Source of the DNA: Tessaracoccus sp. SD287
GTDB taxonomy: Bacteria > Actinomycetota > Actinomycetes > Propionibacteriales > Propionibacteriaceae
Assembly: GCF_017355265.1 (NCBI RefSeq)
Contig: NZ_JADIJQ010000005.1
Coordinates: 56,154 to 120,153, forward strand
DNA: 64,000 bases
Direction: 5' to 3'
The position numbers and the translations under genes were made by a program. The notes under the pieces were generated by a model. The model ran no database searches, was not told the origin of the DNA, and worked only from the letters and a program-made list of their open reading frames with translations. Below are positions 35,392 to 43,589 of this stretch, one piece after another. The first letter of the stretch is position 1. The number at the start of each line of letters is the position of its first letter.

Positions 35392-36386
35392 GCTTGACCT
35401 GTTGGTTCAGGCGTAGCCGGACGGACTCGATCCGCATCAACTTGCGTACGCGGCGCTGAGACCTGGCGCGCGTTGCCGCGTTCCACCAGACGCGCAAGAT
35501 CAACGCTGTCGGCGATCAGTGACGCGGTGCCCTCCCGCAGGAGCCGATGCGGCCCTTTGCTCGCGGCACTCGTCACCGGGCCAGGCACTGCTCCCACCTT
35601 CCGGCCCAGCTCGAAAGCGTGCTGCGCCACCTCCAACGAGCCTGACCGGCCTGCTGCCTCGACGATCACCGTCGTAGACGCGAGCGCCGCCATTAGTCGC
35701 CCGCGAGCGATGAACCGATGCCGTGTCGGAACTGTGCCAGGCGGCACCTCGCTGACGAGAAGCCCGACATCGGCCACGCGTTCGAGTAGGTCGCAGTGGC
35801 CAGCAGGGTAAGGACGGTCGACGCCGTTGGCGAGGATCGCGATGGTGTCGCCACCTGCCGCGAGGGCGGCTTGGTGCGCAGCACCTTCGATCCCGTAGGC
35901 GCCGCCAGCGACGACCACTCGTTCATCCGCGGCCGTCGAAGCGGCGAGTTCGCGGGCAACATGGTCGCCGTAGGAAGTGGATGCGCGCGACCCGGTGATC
36001 GTGACGAAGTCCTGCAACGGGCGAGCGAGGAACGATGAGGCGCCGCGCGTCCACAACACGTAGGGAGCGAGATCGCCAAGGTCGTTGAGGGCGACCGGCC
36101 AGTTGGCGTCGCCGGGGACAAGAACCTGGATGCCTGACTGCTGAGCCTGGTCGAGACGGGCAGCGATGTCCTTCGCCGCAGGTGCGTCGAAGTGGTCGCG
36201 CCAGACCTGCGCGCCGACGGCGCTGAGACCCACCACGGCGCCGTCGCGCTCGGCAAGTCGGAGCGTCTCCATCGCCCCGAGTCCATTCATGACTCGGCCC
36301 GTCACCGGATCGTTGGGCTCGACGAGCATGGACAGCACCATCCGCGCGGTTCGCTCGTCGTCTGCGAGGTCACTCAGCCCAGCCAT
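35340..36386 (-). CDS. DprA-like Rossmann-fold protein with IS-derived C-terminus
   Basis: A 348-residue protein with DprA/Smf motifs: [57 protein letters not shown] and [19 protein letters not shown]. Classical DprA loads RecA in transformation; short accessory-island versions occur in defence loci. The final residues ([17 protein letters not shown]) are encoded by the IS256-type terminal repeat, so the native end after about EPTGQ has been replaced. The core domain is complete, so function may be kept. The start at 36386 ([18 protein letters not shown]) follows a purine-rich stretch, GAGAGGAACC. Confidence 0.75.
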   Translation of the reverse strand: MAGLSDLADDERTARMVLSMLVEPNDPVTGRVMNGLGAMETLRLAERDGAVVGLSAVGAQVWRDHFDAPAAKDIAARLDQAQQSGIQVLVPGDANWPVALNDLGDLAPYVLWTRGASSFLARPLQDFVTITGSRASTSYGDHVARELAASTAADERVVVAGGAYGIEGAAHQAALAAGGDTIAILANGVDRPYPAGHCDLLERVADVGLLVSEVPPGTVPTRHRFIARGRLMAALASTTVIVEAAGRSGSLEVAQHAFELGRKVGAVPGPVTSAASKGPHRLLREGTASLIADSVDLARLVERGNARQVSAPRTQVDADRVRPATPEPTGQAPGSGVAQCPSIVMVRR

Positions 36387-36438
36387 CGTCGGTTCCTCTC
36401 GGGATTTGATACCGACGAGGTGCGCTTACGTCGCCTGA

Positions 36439-37680
36439 ATGGTCGAGTGCGCCTGGCCACGCCTGCCCGCCGAGCTCGTGTCGTTGGTCGAAGGGCTGGC
36501 GTTGAGGAAGCCTCGGCCGGCGATCGTCACCATCCACCGCAAGGTCAGCACCATCTGCGATGAGCAGGGATGGCCCGTGCCCTCTTATGGCGTCGTGCGC
36601 GCGATTATCGCCGACCTCGATCCGGGCATGGTCACCCTGGCCCTGGAAGGGCCGACGTCCTACCGGGACAAGTACGAGATCGCGCTGCGCCGGCAGGCCG
36701 AGCGGCCGAACGCGATGTGGCAGGCCGATCACACCCTGCTCGATGTCCTCGTGGTGGGCACCGACGGCAAGCCCGCCCGGCCGTGGCTGACGACGATCAT
36801 CGATGACTGCTCGCGCGCTATCTGCGGCTACACCGTGTTCCTCGGTGCGCCCTCGGCGATGAACACTGCGCTGGCGCTGCGTCAGGCGATCTGGCACAAG
36901 GCCGTCCTCTCCTGGCCGATGTGTGGCCTGCCCGATGTGCTCTACGTCGATCACGGCAGCGACTTCATCAGCAACCAGCTCACCGGCACAGCCGTTGACC
37001 TGCATATCCGGCTCATCCACTCTGCCGTCGCTCGTCCTCAGGGGCGGGGCAAGGTGGAGAGGTTCTTCGGGACCGTGAACACCGAGCTTCTGGCTGGTTT
37101 ACCTGGGTACATCGCCGAGGGTCACCCCTGGCCAACGCCGAAGCTGTCCCTGGCTGAGCTCGACGCTGCGATGGAGGAGTTCGTGATCACCTACAACGAC
37201 CGAACCCACAGCGAACTCGGCACCTCCCCGCGCGCTGCCTGGATCGCTGAGGGCTGGTTGCCGCGGATGCCCGAGAGCCTGGAGGACCTCGACGGGCTCC
37301 TGCTCACCGTCGCCCAGACCAGGGTCGTGCGCCGCGATGGCATCCACTTCCAGGGCCTGCGCTACGTCTCCCCGACCCTGGCCGGCTGTGTCGGCCGGTC
37401 GGTCGTGATCCGCTACGACCCCAGAGACATCACCGAGATCCGCGTGTTCGACCACGAGGCGTTCATCTGTAAGGCCATCAACCAGGACCACCACGACCAG
37501 AAGGTCAGCCTCAAGGAGGTCCAGGCAGCCCGCAACGCCCGGCGCCGGGCTCTGCGGCAGGGCATCAACGAGCGGATCGCCGTCGTGGCCACCCACATCA
37601 CCGAAACGCCACCAGCGCCCCAGGCGCCGCCACCGGCGACACGGCGGAACTTGAAGGTCTACAGAGAGGACCTGAGGTGA
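36439..37680 (+). CDS. TniA-like Mu/IS481-type transposase, 5'-truncated
   Basis: The frame encodes 413 residues but the homologous part begins at RLPAELVSLVEGLALRKPRP; the N-terminal HTH region of about 80 residues found in relatives is missing, and upstream DNA belongs to another gene. The catalytic core is present: WQADHTLLDVLV (D), LYVDHGSDFISN (D) and RPQGRGKVERFFG (E), then a Mu-C-terminal beta-barrel (GLRYVSPTLAGCVGRSVVIR). It overlaps the TniB-like gene by ATGAG-type coupling. Loss of the DNA-binding end makes it probably inactive. Confidence 0.8.
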   Translation: MVECAWPRLPAELVSLVEGLALRKPRPAIVTIHRKVSTICDEQGWPVPSYGVVRAIIADLDPGMVTLALEGPTSYRDKYEIALRRQAERPNAMWQADHTLLDVLVVGTDGKPARPWLTTIIDDCSRAICGYTVFLGAPSAMNTALALRQAIWHKAVLSWPMCGLPDVLYVDHGSDFISNQLTGTAVDLHIRLIHSAVARPQGRGKVERFFGTVNTELLAGLPGYIAEGHPWPTPKLSLAELDAAMEEFVITYNDRTHSELGTSPRAAWIAEGWLPRMPESLEDLDGLLLTVAQTRVVRRDGIHFQGLRYVSPTLAGCVGRSVVIRYDPRDITEIRVFDHEAFICKAINQDHHDQKVSLKEVQAARNARRRALRQGINERIAVVATHITETPPAPQAPPPATRRNLKVYREDLR

Positions 37681-38495
37681 GTCAGCGCTTCATCGTGACC
37701 AAAGAACACCGCCGCTTCACCGAGTTCGCCGACGCCGTGCGACGCGGGCACACCATCGGCCTTTGCTTTGGACCCGCCGGCGTGGGCAAGACGCTCTCCG
37801 CGCGCCGCTACGCCCGCTGGGACAAGGCCCAAGACCTGCTGACCTATTGGGGACCGCGCTCCGACAGTGACGCGAAGGTCTACGCCACGCTGGCCAAGAG
37901 CCGCACCGTGCTCTACACACCCAGCGTGCTGACCACCCCACGAGCCTTGAAGGATGAACTCGACCAGGTCATCACCCGCACCAACATCTGCATCGAGCAG
38001 CACCTCGCGCCGGCCGGACAGGTCACGCCAGAGACGCGCGGATGGCGCCACAGCAGGAACTACGTGGAACTGATCATCGTCGATGAGTCCGAACGCCTCC
38101 GCCCCACCGCACTGGAACTGCTGCGCGACCGCTACGACCGCGACAACATCGCGCTCATCCTGATCGGCATGCCCGGTCTGGAGAAACAGTTCAGCCACTA
38201 CCCCCAGTTCTACAGCCGCGTCGGCTTCGCCCACCAGTACCGGCCCCTGGGCAAGGACGAACTGCTCTTCGTCCTGCAACGGCATTGGCGCGCCCTCGCC
38301 AAGACCCTCGACCCAGAGGACTTCACCGACGCCCAAGCCATCGCCGCCGTCGCCCGGATCACCCGAGGGAACTTCCGACTCCTGGAACGACTCTTCCCCC
38401 AGATCGAGCGCGTCCTGAAGATCAACGAACTCGACACCATCACCAACGACGTCATCGAAGCCGCCGCCAGCACCCTTGTCATCGGCGTCAGCTGA
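37677..38495 (+). CDS. TniB-like AAA+ transposition ATPase
   Basis: A 272-residue AAA ATPase: Walker A GPAGVGKTLSARRYA (about 32-40), Walker B VELIIVDESERL (about 125), sensor region NIALILIGMPGLEKQF and a C-terminal lid with ARITRGNFRLLERLFPQI. TniB/TnsC-type proteins choose the target and activate the TniA transposase, whose gene it overlaps by four bases. The protein looks complete; its partner is truncated. Confidence 0.85.
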   Translation: MSQRFIVTKEHRRFTEFADAVRRGHTIGLCFGPAGVGKTLSARRYARWDKAQDLLTYWGPRSDSDAKVYATLAKSRTVLYTPSVLTTPRALKDELDQVITRTNICIEQHLAPAGQVTPETRGWRHSRNYVELIIVDESERLRPTALELLRDRYDRDNIALILIGMPGLEKQFSHYPQFYSRVGFAHQYRPLGKDELLFVLQRHWRALAKTLDPEDFTDAQAIAAVARITRGNFRLLERLFPQIERVLKINELDTITNDVIEAAASTLVIGVS

Positions 38496-38573
38496 CTGGC
38501 CGCCACACACCACCGATAGAACCCCGCCACTTATCGGCGCAAGCCACACCACAACGCGTCTTAAAACCCTCCG

Positions 38574-38596
38574 TGTCGCAGACGAGTTCTGCGACA
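38574..38596. repeat. TGTCGCAGA inverted repeat (transposon end or res site)
   Basis: TGTCGCAGA at 38574-38582 is repeated in inverted orientation at 38588-38596 with a 5-bp spacer. It lies just before a resolvase start and after the TniA/TniB pair, where Tn552/Tn5053-type elements keep their terminal or resolution repeats. The motif is short, so it may be a resolvase binding site rather than the element end. Confidence 0.5.
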
Positions 38597-38616
38597 GTTT
38601 CTGAGATCATTGAGGA

Positions 38617-38715
38617 GTGACTCAGCTGGCCCGGGTATCGACCAACGCGCAGGACGCCCAGCTTCAGCGCGACGCGCTCGAGGCTGCGGGCTGCATCAAG
38701 ATTTTTGACATCTAG
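38617..38715 (+). pseudogene. N-terminal stub of a serine recombinase (resolvase)
   Basis: From GTG 38617 with TGAGGAG upstream, 32 codons read VTQLARVSTNAQDAQLQRDA then LEAAGCIKIF and stop at 38713. This is the start of a resolvase/invertase catalytic domain (the RVSTxxQ motif), normally about 180-200 residues. The remainder is replaced by the convergent P-type ATPase gene, whose stop overlaps this stub, so a rearrangement joined the two. Confidence 0.75.
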
Positions 38716-41480
38716 GCGGACGGCATGTCGTGCGAGGATCGCACCGAGAGCTCCGTTCGGGTTCGTGCGCGGCTGATCGCCTTAGCCACCTCAGTGAGCA
38801 GGAAGATCACCAGTGCCAGGGTTGCCGTCATTAGCCACTCACGCGCGCCGATTGGCGCGGAGCCGAACCAGGTGTGGGCAATTGGCACGTAGCAGAACAA
38901 CAACTGGAGCGCGATCAGGGAGCCGGCGCTCCACCATACGGCCGCGTTGCCGCGTAGCACCGCCGAGGCCAGGCTGGAACGGTCCAGGAACCGGCAGTTG
39001 AACAGGTAGGCGAGCTGGCCGAGGGCCAGCATGGTGACGGCGGTGGTCTGGGCCTCCGCAAGCGAGGCGCCGCGGTCGTACTCGTAGTAGAACATCCCCA
39101 TGGTCGCGCTGCCGATCAACGCGCCCACGAGTGCGATACGCCCCAGTGAGGCGAACCCGACGATCGGCTCCTGGGCTTGTCGTGGCGGTCGGATCATGAT
39201 GTCGTGCTCGGCTCGCTCGTTCGCCAAGGCAAGGCCGAGGGTCACCGAGGTGACCATGTTGATCCAGAGCACTTGGACGGGTTGTAGGGGCAGGCTCAGC
39301 CCGAAGAGCACGGCGACGAGGATGACGAGCGACTGCGCGCCGTTGGTGGGCAACAGGAACAGCAACGACCGTCGCACGTTGTCGTAGATGCGCCGGCCTT
39401 CCTCTACGGCCCGTTCGATGGTCGCGAAGTTGTCGTCGGCGAGCACGATGTCCGCCGCTTCCTTCGTCGCCTCGGTGCCCTTAATGCCCATGGCGATCCC
39501 GACGTCCGCCCGAGTCAGCGCCGGTGCGTCGTTGACGCCGTCGCCGGTCATCGCCACGACCTCGCCGTGGAACTGCAACGCCGCGACGATACGGAGCTTG
39601 TGCTCGGGGCTGGTCCGGGCGTAGACGTCGACCTCGCGCACTGTGGCGCGCAGAGTCTCCGTAGACATCGCCTCCAGCTCCGCGCCGGTGAGGACGCGAC
39701 CGGCCTCAGGTGGCACGATCCGCATCTCCCGGGCAATCGCGAGCGCCGTGCCTGCGTGGTCACCCGTGATCATCTTCACCCGTACACCCGCCGTCCTGCA
39801 GTCGGCAATCGCCGCTATGGCCTCGGGGCGGGGTGGATCGACGATGCCGACCAGCCCGGCCAGCACCAGCCCGCCGTCGAGATCGCTGTGGGACAACGTG
39901 GAGGTCCCGACGGGTGGACGGGCGTGGGCGGCGGCGAGCACCCGCAGTCCTCGGGCCCCGATCTCGTCGAGCTGCGCCTCCCAGAACTCCCGGTCGAGCG
40001 GTTCGGGCTCGCCGGCCGGGCCGGTCTGGAAGTCGCACCGCTCCAGGATCCGGTCGGGCGCACCCTTGACGAGCACGTGGAGGGCGCCGCTCGGGTCGCC
40101 TGCGAGCACACCCATGTACTTGGTCGCCGGGTCGAACGGGACCACCGCGATCCGTCGCCAACCAACGGGCGAGAATCCGGCCTTCCGGCCGAGGACGCTC
40201 AGGGCACCTTCGGTCGGCTCGCCGACCAGGCGCCATTGCGCCCCGTCCTCGACTACGTCGGCGTCGTTGCAGATCGACATGTCCTCGACCAGGCGAGCCA
40301 GATCCGGGTGATCGGCGACGCCGACAGGCTCACCTCGGAGAGTGACCTCGCCGCTCGGGGCATAGCCCAGTCCACTGACATCGAACCGGGCCGAGCTGGT
40401 GCGCACCACCCGCGCGGTCATCTCGTTCCTGGTCAGTGTGCCGGTCTTGTCGGAGCAGATGGTGGTGACAGCACCCAGGGTCTCGACCGACGGGAGCTTT
40501 CGCGTGATCGCACGCCGCCGGGCCATCTGCTGCACGCCCAACGCGAGCGTGATCGTCACCAGGGCCGGGAGCCCTTCCGGCACCGCAGCGACCGCGAACC
40601 CGATGGTGGCACTGACGAGGTCGGAGACCCCGAAGTCGTGGAGCCCACGACCGATCAGGATCATCACCAGAGCCATCACCAGGATCACGACTGCGAGCTT
40701 CTTCCCGAGCGCGTCGAGCGACCGGGTGAGCGGTGTATCGACCCCTTCGACCTCCGAGATCATCGTCTGGACCTTGCCGATCTCGGTGTTCTCTCCGGCG
40801 GCGACCACCACTCCGGTCCCGACCCCCGCGACGATGAGCGTCCCCGAGTGCAGCATGCAGTGGCGGTCGCCCAGACCTGCGTCGGCCCGAACCTCGGTGA
40901 CGTCCTTCGACGCCGGAACGGACTCCCCGGTGAGCGCCGACTCCTCCGCCTGCAGGCTGGTCGACTCCAGCAGCCGGACGTCGGCGGGCACCCGGTCCCC
41001 TGGACGCACCCGGACGACGTCGCCCGGCACCAGCACGTCCGCGTCGACATCGATCACTGCACCTGAACGCACGGCGTGGGCACGCACCGACAGCATGTTC
41101 TTGATCGCGTCCAGCGCGCGTTCCGCACGTCCCTCCTGCACCAGGCCGATGATCGCGTTGATCACCGCGACGCCCAGGATGACGGAGAAGTCGACCCAGT
41201 CGGCGAGGACGGCCTTGAACGCCGCAGCGATCAGCAGGATGTAGATCAGGGTGTCGTTGAACTGTGCAAGCACGCGTCGCCACCACGGTAGCCGTTGCGC
41301 AGGCGCAAGCCGGTTCGGGCCGAAGCGCTCGAGACGCTGTTCCGCCTCCTCGGCCGTCAACCCGGTCCGCCGGCTAGTCACGGCCGCAAGGACCTCGTCC
41401 GGCGGCCGTGACCACGGAGCGTCGACCACAATGTCGGCCCCGACCACCATGTCACCGGCCCGGTTCGCTTGCTTGGTCAT
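38712..41480 (-). CDS. P-type cation-transporting ATPase (P2-type)
   Basis: A 922-residue pump. Motifs: TGES-type actuator loop ALTGESVPASK, transmembrane PEGLPALVTITLALGV (the PEGLP of Ca2+/Mn2+-type pumps), phosphorylation site ICSDKTGTLT (D about 345), MTGDGVNDAPAL (hinge) and a C-terminal helical bundle. The N-terminal cation-ATPase domain (EEVLAAVTSRR-like; GLTAEEAEQRLERFGPN) is complete. PEGLP places it among SERCA/PMR1-like pumps; calcium or manganese export is most likely, but ion choice is not provable here. It ends at the resolvase stub, a recombination joint. Confidence 0.85.
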   Translation of the reverse strand: MTKQANRAGDMVVGADIVVDAPWSRPPDEVLAAVTSRRTGLTAEEAEQRLERFGPNRLAPAQRLPWWRRVLAQFNDTLIYILLIAAAFKAVLADWVDFSVILGVAVINAIIGLVQEGRAERALDAIKNMLSVRAHAVRSGAVIDVDADVLVPGDVVRVRPGDRVPADVRLLESTSLQAEESALTGESVPASKDVTEVRADAGLGDRHCMLHSGTLIVAGVGTGVVVAAGENTEIGKVQTMISEVEGVDTPLTRSLDALGKKLAVVILVMALVMILIGRGLHDFGVSDLVSATIGFAVAAVPEGLPALVTITLALGVQQMARRRAITRKLPSVETLGAVTTICSDKTGTLTRNEMTARVVRTSSARFDVSGLGYAPSGEVTLRGEPVGVADHPDLARLVEDMSICNDADVVEDGAQWRLVGEPTEGALSVLGRKAGFSPVGWRRIAVVPFDPATKYMGVLAGDPSGALHVLVKGAPDRILERCDFQTGPAGEPEPLDREFWEAQLDEIGARGLRVLAAAHARPPVGTSTLSHSDLDGGLVLAGLVGIVDPPRPEAIAAIADCRTAGVRVKMITGDHAGTALAIAREMRIVPPEAGRVLTGAELEAMSTETLRATVREVDVYARTSPEHKLRIVAALQFHGEVVAMTGDGVNDAPALTRADVGIAMGIKGTEATKEAADIVLADDNFATIERAVEEGRRIYDNVRRSLLFLLPTNGAQSLVILVAVLFGLSLPLQPVQVLWINMVTSVTLGLALANERAEHDIMIRPPRQAQEPIVGFASLGRIALVGALIGSATMGMFYYEYDRGASLAEAQTTAVTMLALGQLAYLFNCRFLDRSSLASAVLRGNAAVWWSAGSLIALQLLFCYVPIAHTWFGSAPIGAREWLMTATLALVIFLLTEVAKAISRARTRTELSVRSSHDMPSA

Positions 41481-41540
41481 GCCTCGTGCCCCCTCGCGAT
41501 AGTGCCCCGTTGTGGAAATGCTATGATGCTCCTATAGCTG

Positions 41541-41660
41541 TCAAGCGGCCTGCTGGAGCTGGTTCCTTGCGTCTCGTATGGGCCGCATGGCGGCCCAGAG
41601 TTCGCGGGCGAGGAGTCGCTTTAGGCAGCGGATGGTGACTTCGACCTCGGTCAGCGGCAG
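41541..41660 (-). pseudogene. C-terminal remnant of a transposase (possibly IS110-type)
   Basis: On the minus strand a short frame reads TEVEVTIRCLKRLLARELWA then AMRPIRDARNQLQQAA and stops at 41541-41543. The IRCLKRLLARE stretch resembles the C-terminal helix of IS110/IS116-type transposases. Upstream coding sequence is absent: the ferric-reductase-like gene occupies the DNA beyond 41660. The assignment rests on about 35 residues. Confidence 0.35.
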
Positions 41661-41729
41661 GCTAGGACTGTGACCCCGCCTCGGGGGCCGCATAATCAAC
41701 CAACTCTCCGAGAGATCCAGGACAGTTCA

Positions 41730-43052
41730 ATGAGGCGCTCCCATCCGTCGCGCGCTACCGCCTGGGTAGCCGGCTACCTGGTGTTCGTCCTGGCGCCTCT
41801 CTTCGCTCTGCTCATAGGGACCGTCGGGCCGGCCCGGGACTTCTGGACCGAGTTCTCCGCCGCAATCGGCTATGCCGGGCTCGCGATGATGGGACTGCAG
41901 TTCGGTCTCACTGCCCGGTTCCGGCGAGTGACCGAGCCGTGGGGCGAAGACGTTCTCTATCACCTGCACCGCCAGCTCTCGTTGGTCGCCGTCGCCCTGG
42001 TTATCGCCCATCCGGTCATCCTGTTCATCGTCCGGCCAAACCTGATCGGACTCCTCACCTTCGTCGACGCGCCCTGGCGCGCGCGCTTCGCCGTGCTGTC
42101 CGTGGTGTCACTCCTAGTGCTCGTGATGACGTCGCTGTGGCGGGCGCGTCTGCGGATGCGCTACGAGACGTGGCACCATCTGCATGTCGTCCTGGCCGTC
42201 GCCGCGGTGGTCACCGGCCTGGCGCACATGGTGAGCTGGGGCTTCTACCTAGCCGATCCGTGGAAGAGGGCGCTGTGGATCTCTCTGACGGTGTTCTGGA
42301 TCGGACTGCTCGCCTATGTGCGCATCGTCAGGCCGCTGTTCATGCTCCGCAGGCCCTACACGGTCACACAGGTGCGTGCTGAACGCGGCGACACCACGAC
42401 GCTCGTGATGGAGCCCGACGGGCACGACGGCTTCCACTTCGAGCCCGGTCAGTTCGGCTGGCTCACCGTCTGGGGCGGTCCCTTCCGCATCACGGGTCAC
42501 CCGTTCTCCTTCTCCGGCAGCGCTGAGGCCGGCGAGGGATCGGTCGAGATGTCGATCCGCAGGCTAGGGGACTTCACCGCTACGGTTGGGACGATTCCGG
42601 TCGGCAAGCGAGTCTACGTGGACGGACCCTATGGGGCGTTCACGATCGGAAACCCGGCCGACATGCACATCCTCATCGCTGGCGGTGTCGGCATCACACC
42701 GATGATGAGTATCATCCGGACCCTGGCCGACCGACACGACAACCGGCCTGTCATCCTGCTGTACGGGGCTACAGACTGGGAGTCGATCACGTTCCGCGAG
42801 GAACTCGACAAGATCGCCGGCCGGCTGGCGCTGACCACCGTCTACGTGCTCACCGATCCGCCCGCCGACTGGACCGGCGAGCGAGGCTTCATCACCGCTG
42901 ACATCCTGCGGCGCCACGTCCCGCCGCCATACGACGAGCACGAGTACTTCATCTGCGGACCACCCCCGATGATGGACTCGATGGAGACCACCCTCAGCAC
43001 ACTGGGCGTACCGATGTCCAAGTACCACTCCGAGCGATACAACTTCGCCTGA
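41730..43052 (+). CDS. Ferric-reductase-like flavocytochrome / ferredoxin reductase
   Basis: A 440-residue membrane oxidoreductase from ATG 41730 (AGGA upstream; a GTG at 41670 is an alternative). The N-terminal half has six hydrophobic segments with paired histidines (LYHLHRQLSLVAVALVIAHP, YETWHHLHVVLAVAAVV, GLAHMV) expected to hold two haems. The C-terminal half has the FAD-binding ITGHPFSFSG, the NAD-binding GGVGITPMMSII and the end EYFICGPPPMMDSME. It should move electrons from NAD(P)H across the membrane to iron, copper or another acceptor. A 31-residue peptide gene follows immediately. Confidence 0.8.
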   Translation: MRRSHPSRATAWVAGYLVFVLAPLFALLIGTVGPARDFWTEFSAAIGYAGLAMMGLQFGLTARFRRVTEPWGEDVLYHLHRQLSLVAVALVIAHPVILFIVRPNLIGLLTFVDAPWRARFAVLSVVSLLVLVMTSLWRARLRMRYETWHHLHVVLAVAAVVTGLAHMVSWGFYLADPWKRALWISLTVFWIGLLAYVRIVRPLFMLRRPYTVTQVRAERGDTTTLVMEPDGHDGFHFEPGQFGWLTVWGGPFRITGHPFSFSGSAEAGEGSVEMSIRRLGDFTATVGTIPVGKRVYVDGPYGAFTIGNPADMHILIAGGVGITPMMSIIRTLADRHDNRPVILLYGATDWESITFREELDKIAGRLALTTVYVLTDPPADWTGERGFITADILRRHVPPPYDEHEYFICGPPPMMDSMETTLSTLGVPMSKYHSERYNFA

Positions 43053-43063
43053 AGGAGGCCTGA

Positions 43064-43159
43064 ATGCGCCGTACACTCGCCGATCGGCTCGCTATCGCCA
43101 CCGGCATCCTCATCGTTCTGATGTCCGCCATGTTCGCCCTCGCGCGCGTGGCAGCCTGA
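43064..43159 (+). CDS. 31-residue single-pass membrane peptide
   Basis: ATG 43064 with GGAGG at 43054-43058 opens a frame reading MRRTLADRLAIATGILIVLM then SAMFALARVAA to TGA at 43157. It has a positively charged N-terminus and one hydrophobic segment, the layout of a small membrane subunit. It lies 11 bp after the flavocytochrome stop and could be an accessory subunit, but no family is known to me. Confidence 0.5.
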   Translation: MRRTLADRLAIATGILIVLMSAMFALARVAA

Positions 43160-43361
43160 CGCTCAACCAACGGAGGTAGTGGTTCGGTCCGGCACAGCGT
43201 CGTCTGGCGGGTGTTGCTGGACGTTGGTGATGTCCCGATCGGTAAGCCCTGGACCATGTCGCTGACCGCGACCCGGGACCGCTGCACGGATAAGTGACAT
43301 CTGATCTGTGGCGCTGAGGGTGCCGCTGGAAGGATGTGCACTGTGCCGAAGCGGGGAGACC

Positions 43362-43589
43362 CTCGGAGTCGTGCGCGATGAGCTCGTGGTGACCGGCGCA
43401 GGGCGTGAGTCGCGGCTGCGTGACGCGCTGGCGACGGTGGCGGACCGGTATGACCTGGTGCTCATCGACTGCCCGCCCTCGCTGGACCAGCTGACGATCA
43501 ACGCGTTGGTGGCCGCCGATGCCGTTCTCATCGTTACCCAGAGCAAGCAGGCCAGTATCAACGGCCTGACCACCTATGTAGACGCGTAG
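43362..43589 (+). pseudogene. Internal fragment of a ParA/Soj-type ATPase
   Basis: The frame reads RDELVVTGAGRESRLRDAL, RYDLVLIDCPPSLDQLTINA and ADAVLIVTQSKQASINGL, matching the middle of ParA (the LIDCPPSL Walker A' region). The N-terminal Walker A (KGGVGKT) and the C-terminal third are missing, and the frame ends at the 3' end of the convergent helicase gene. It is a plasmid- or element-partition remnant. The 202 bp before it (43160-43361) show nothing recognisable. Confidence 0.65.

Noticed and set aside
33970..35410. Target-site duplication of the IS256-type element
   Set aside because: The 8-10 bp on either side of the ends do not match, so a simple insertion cannot be shown.
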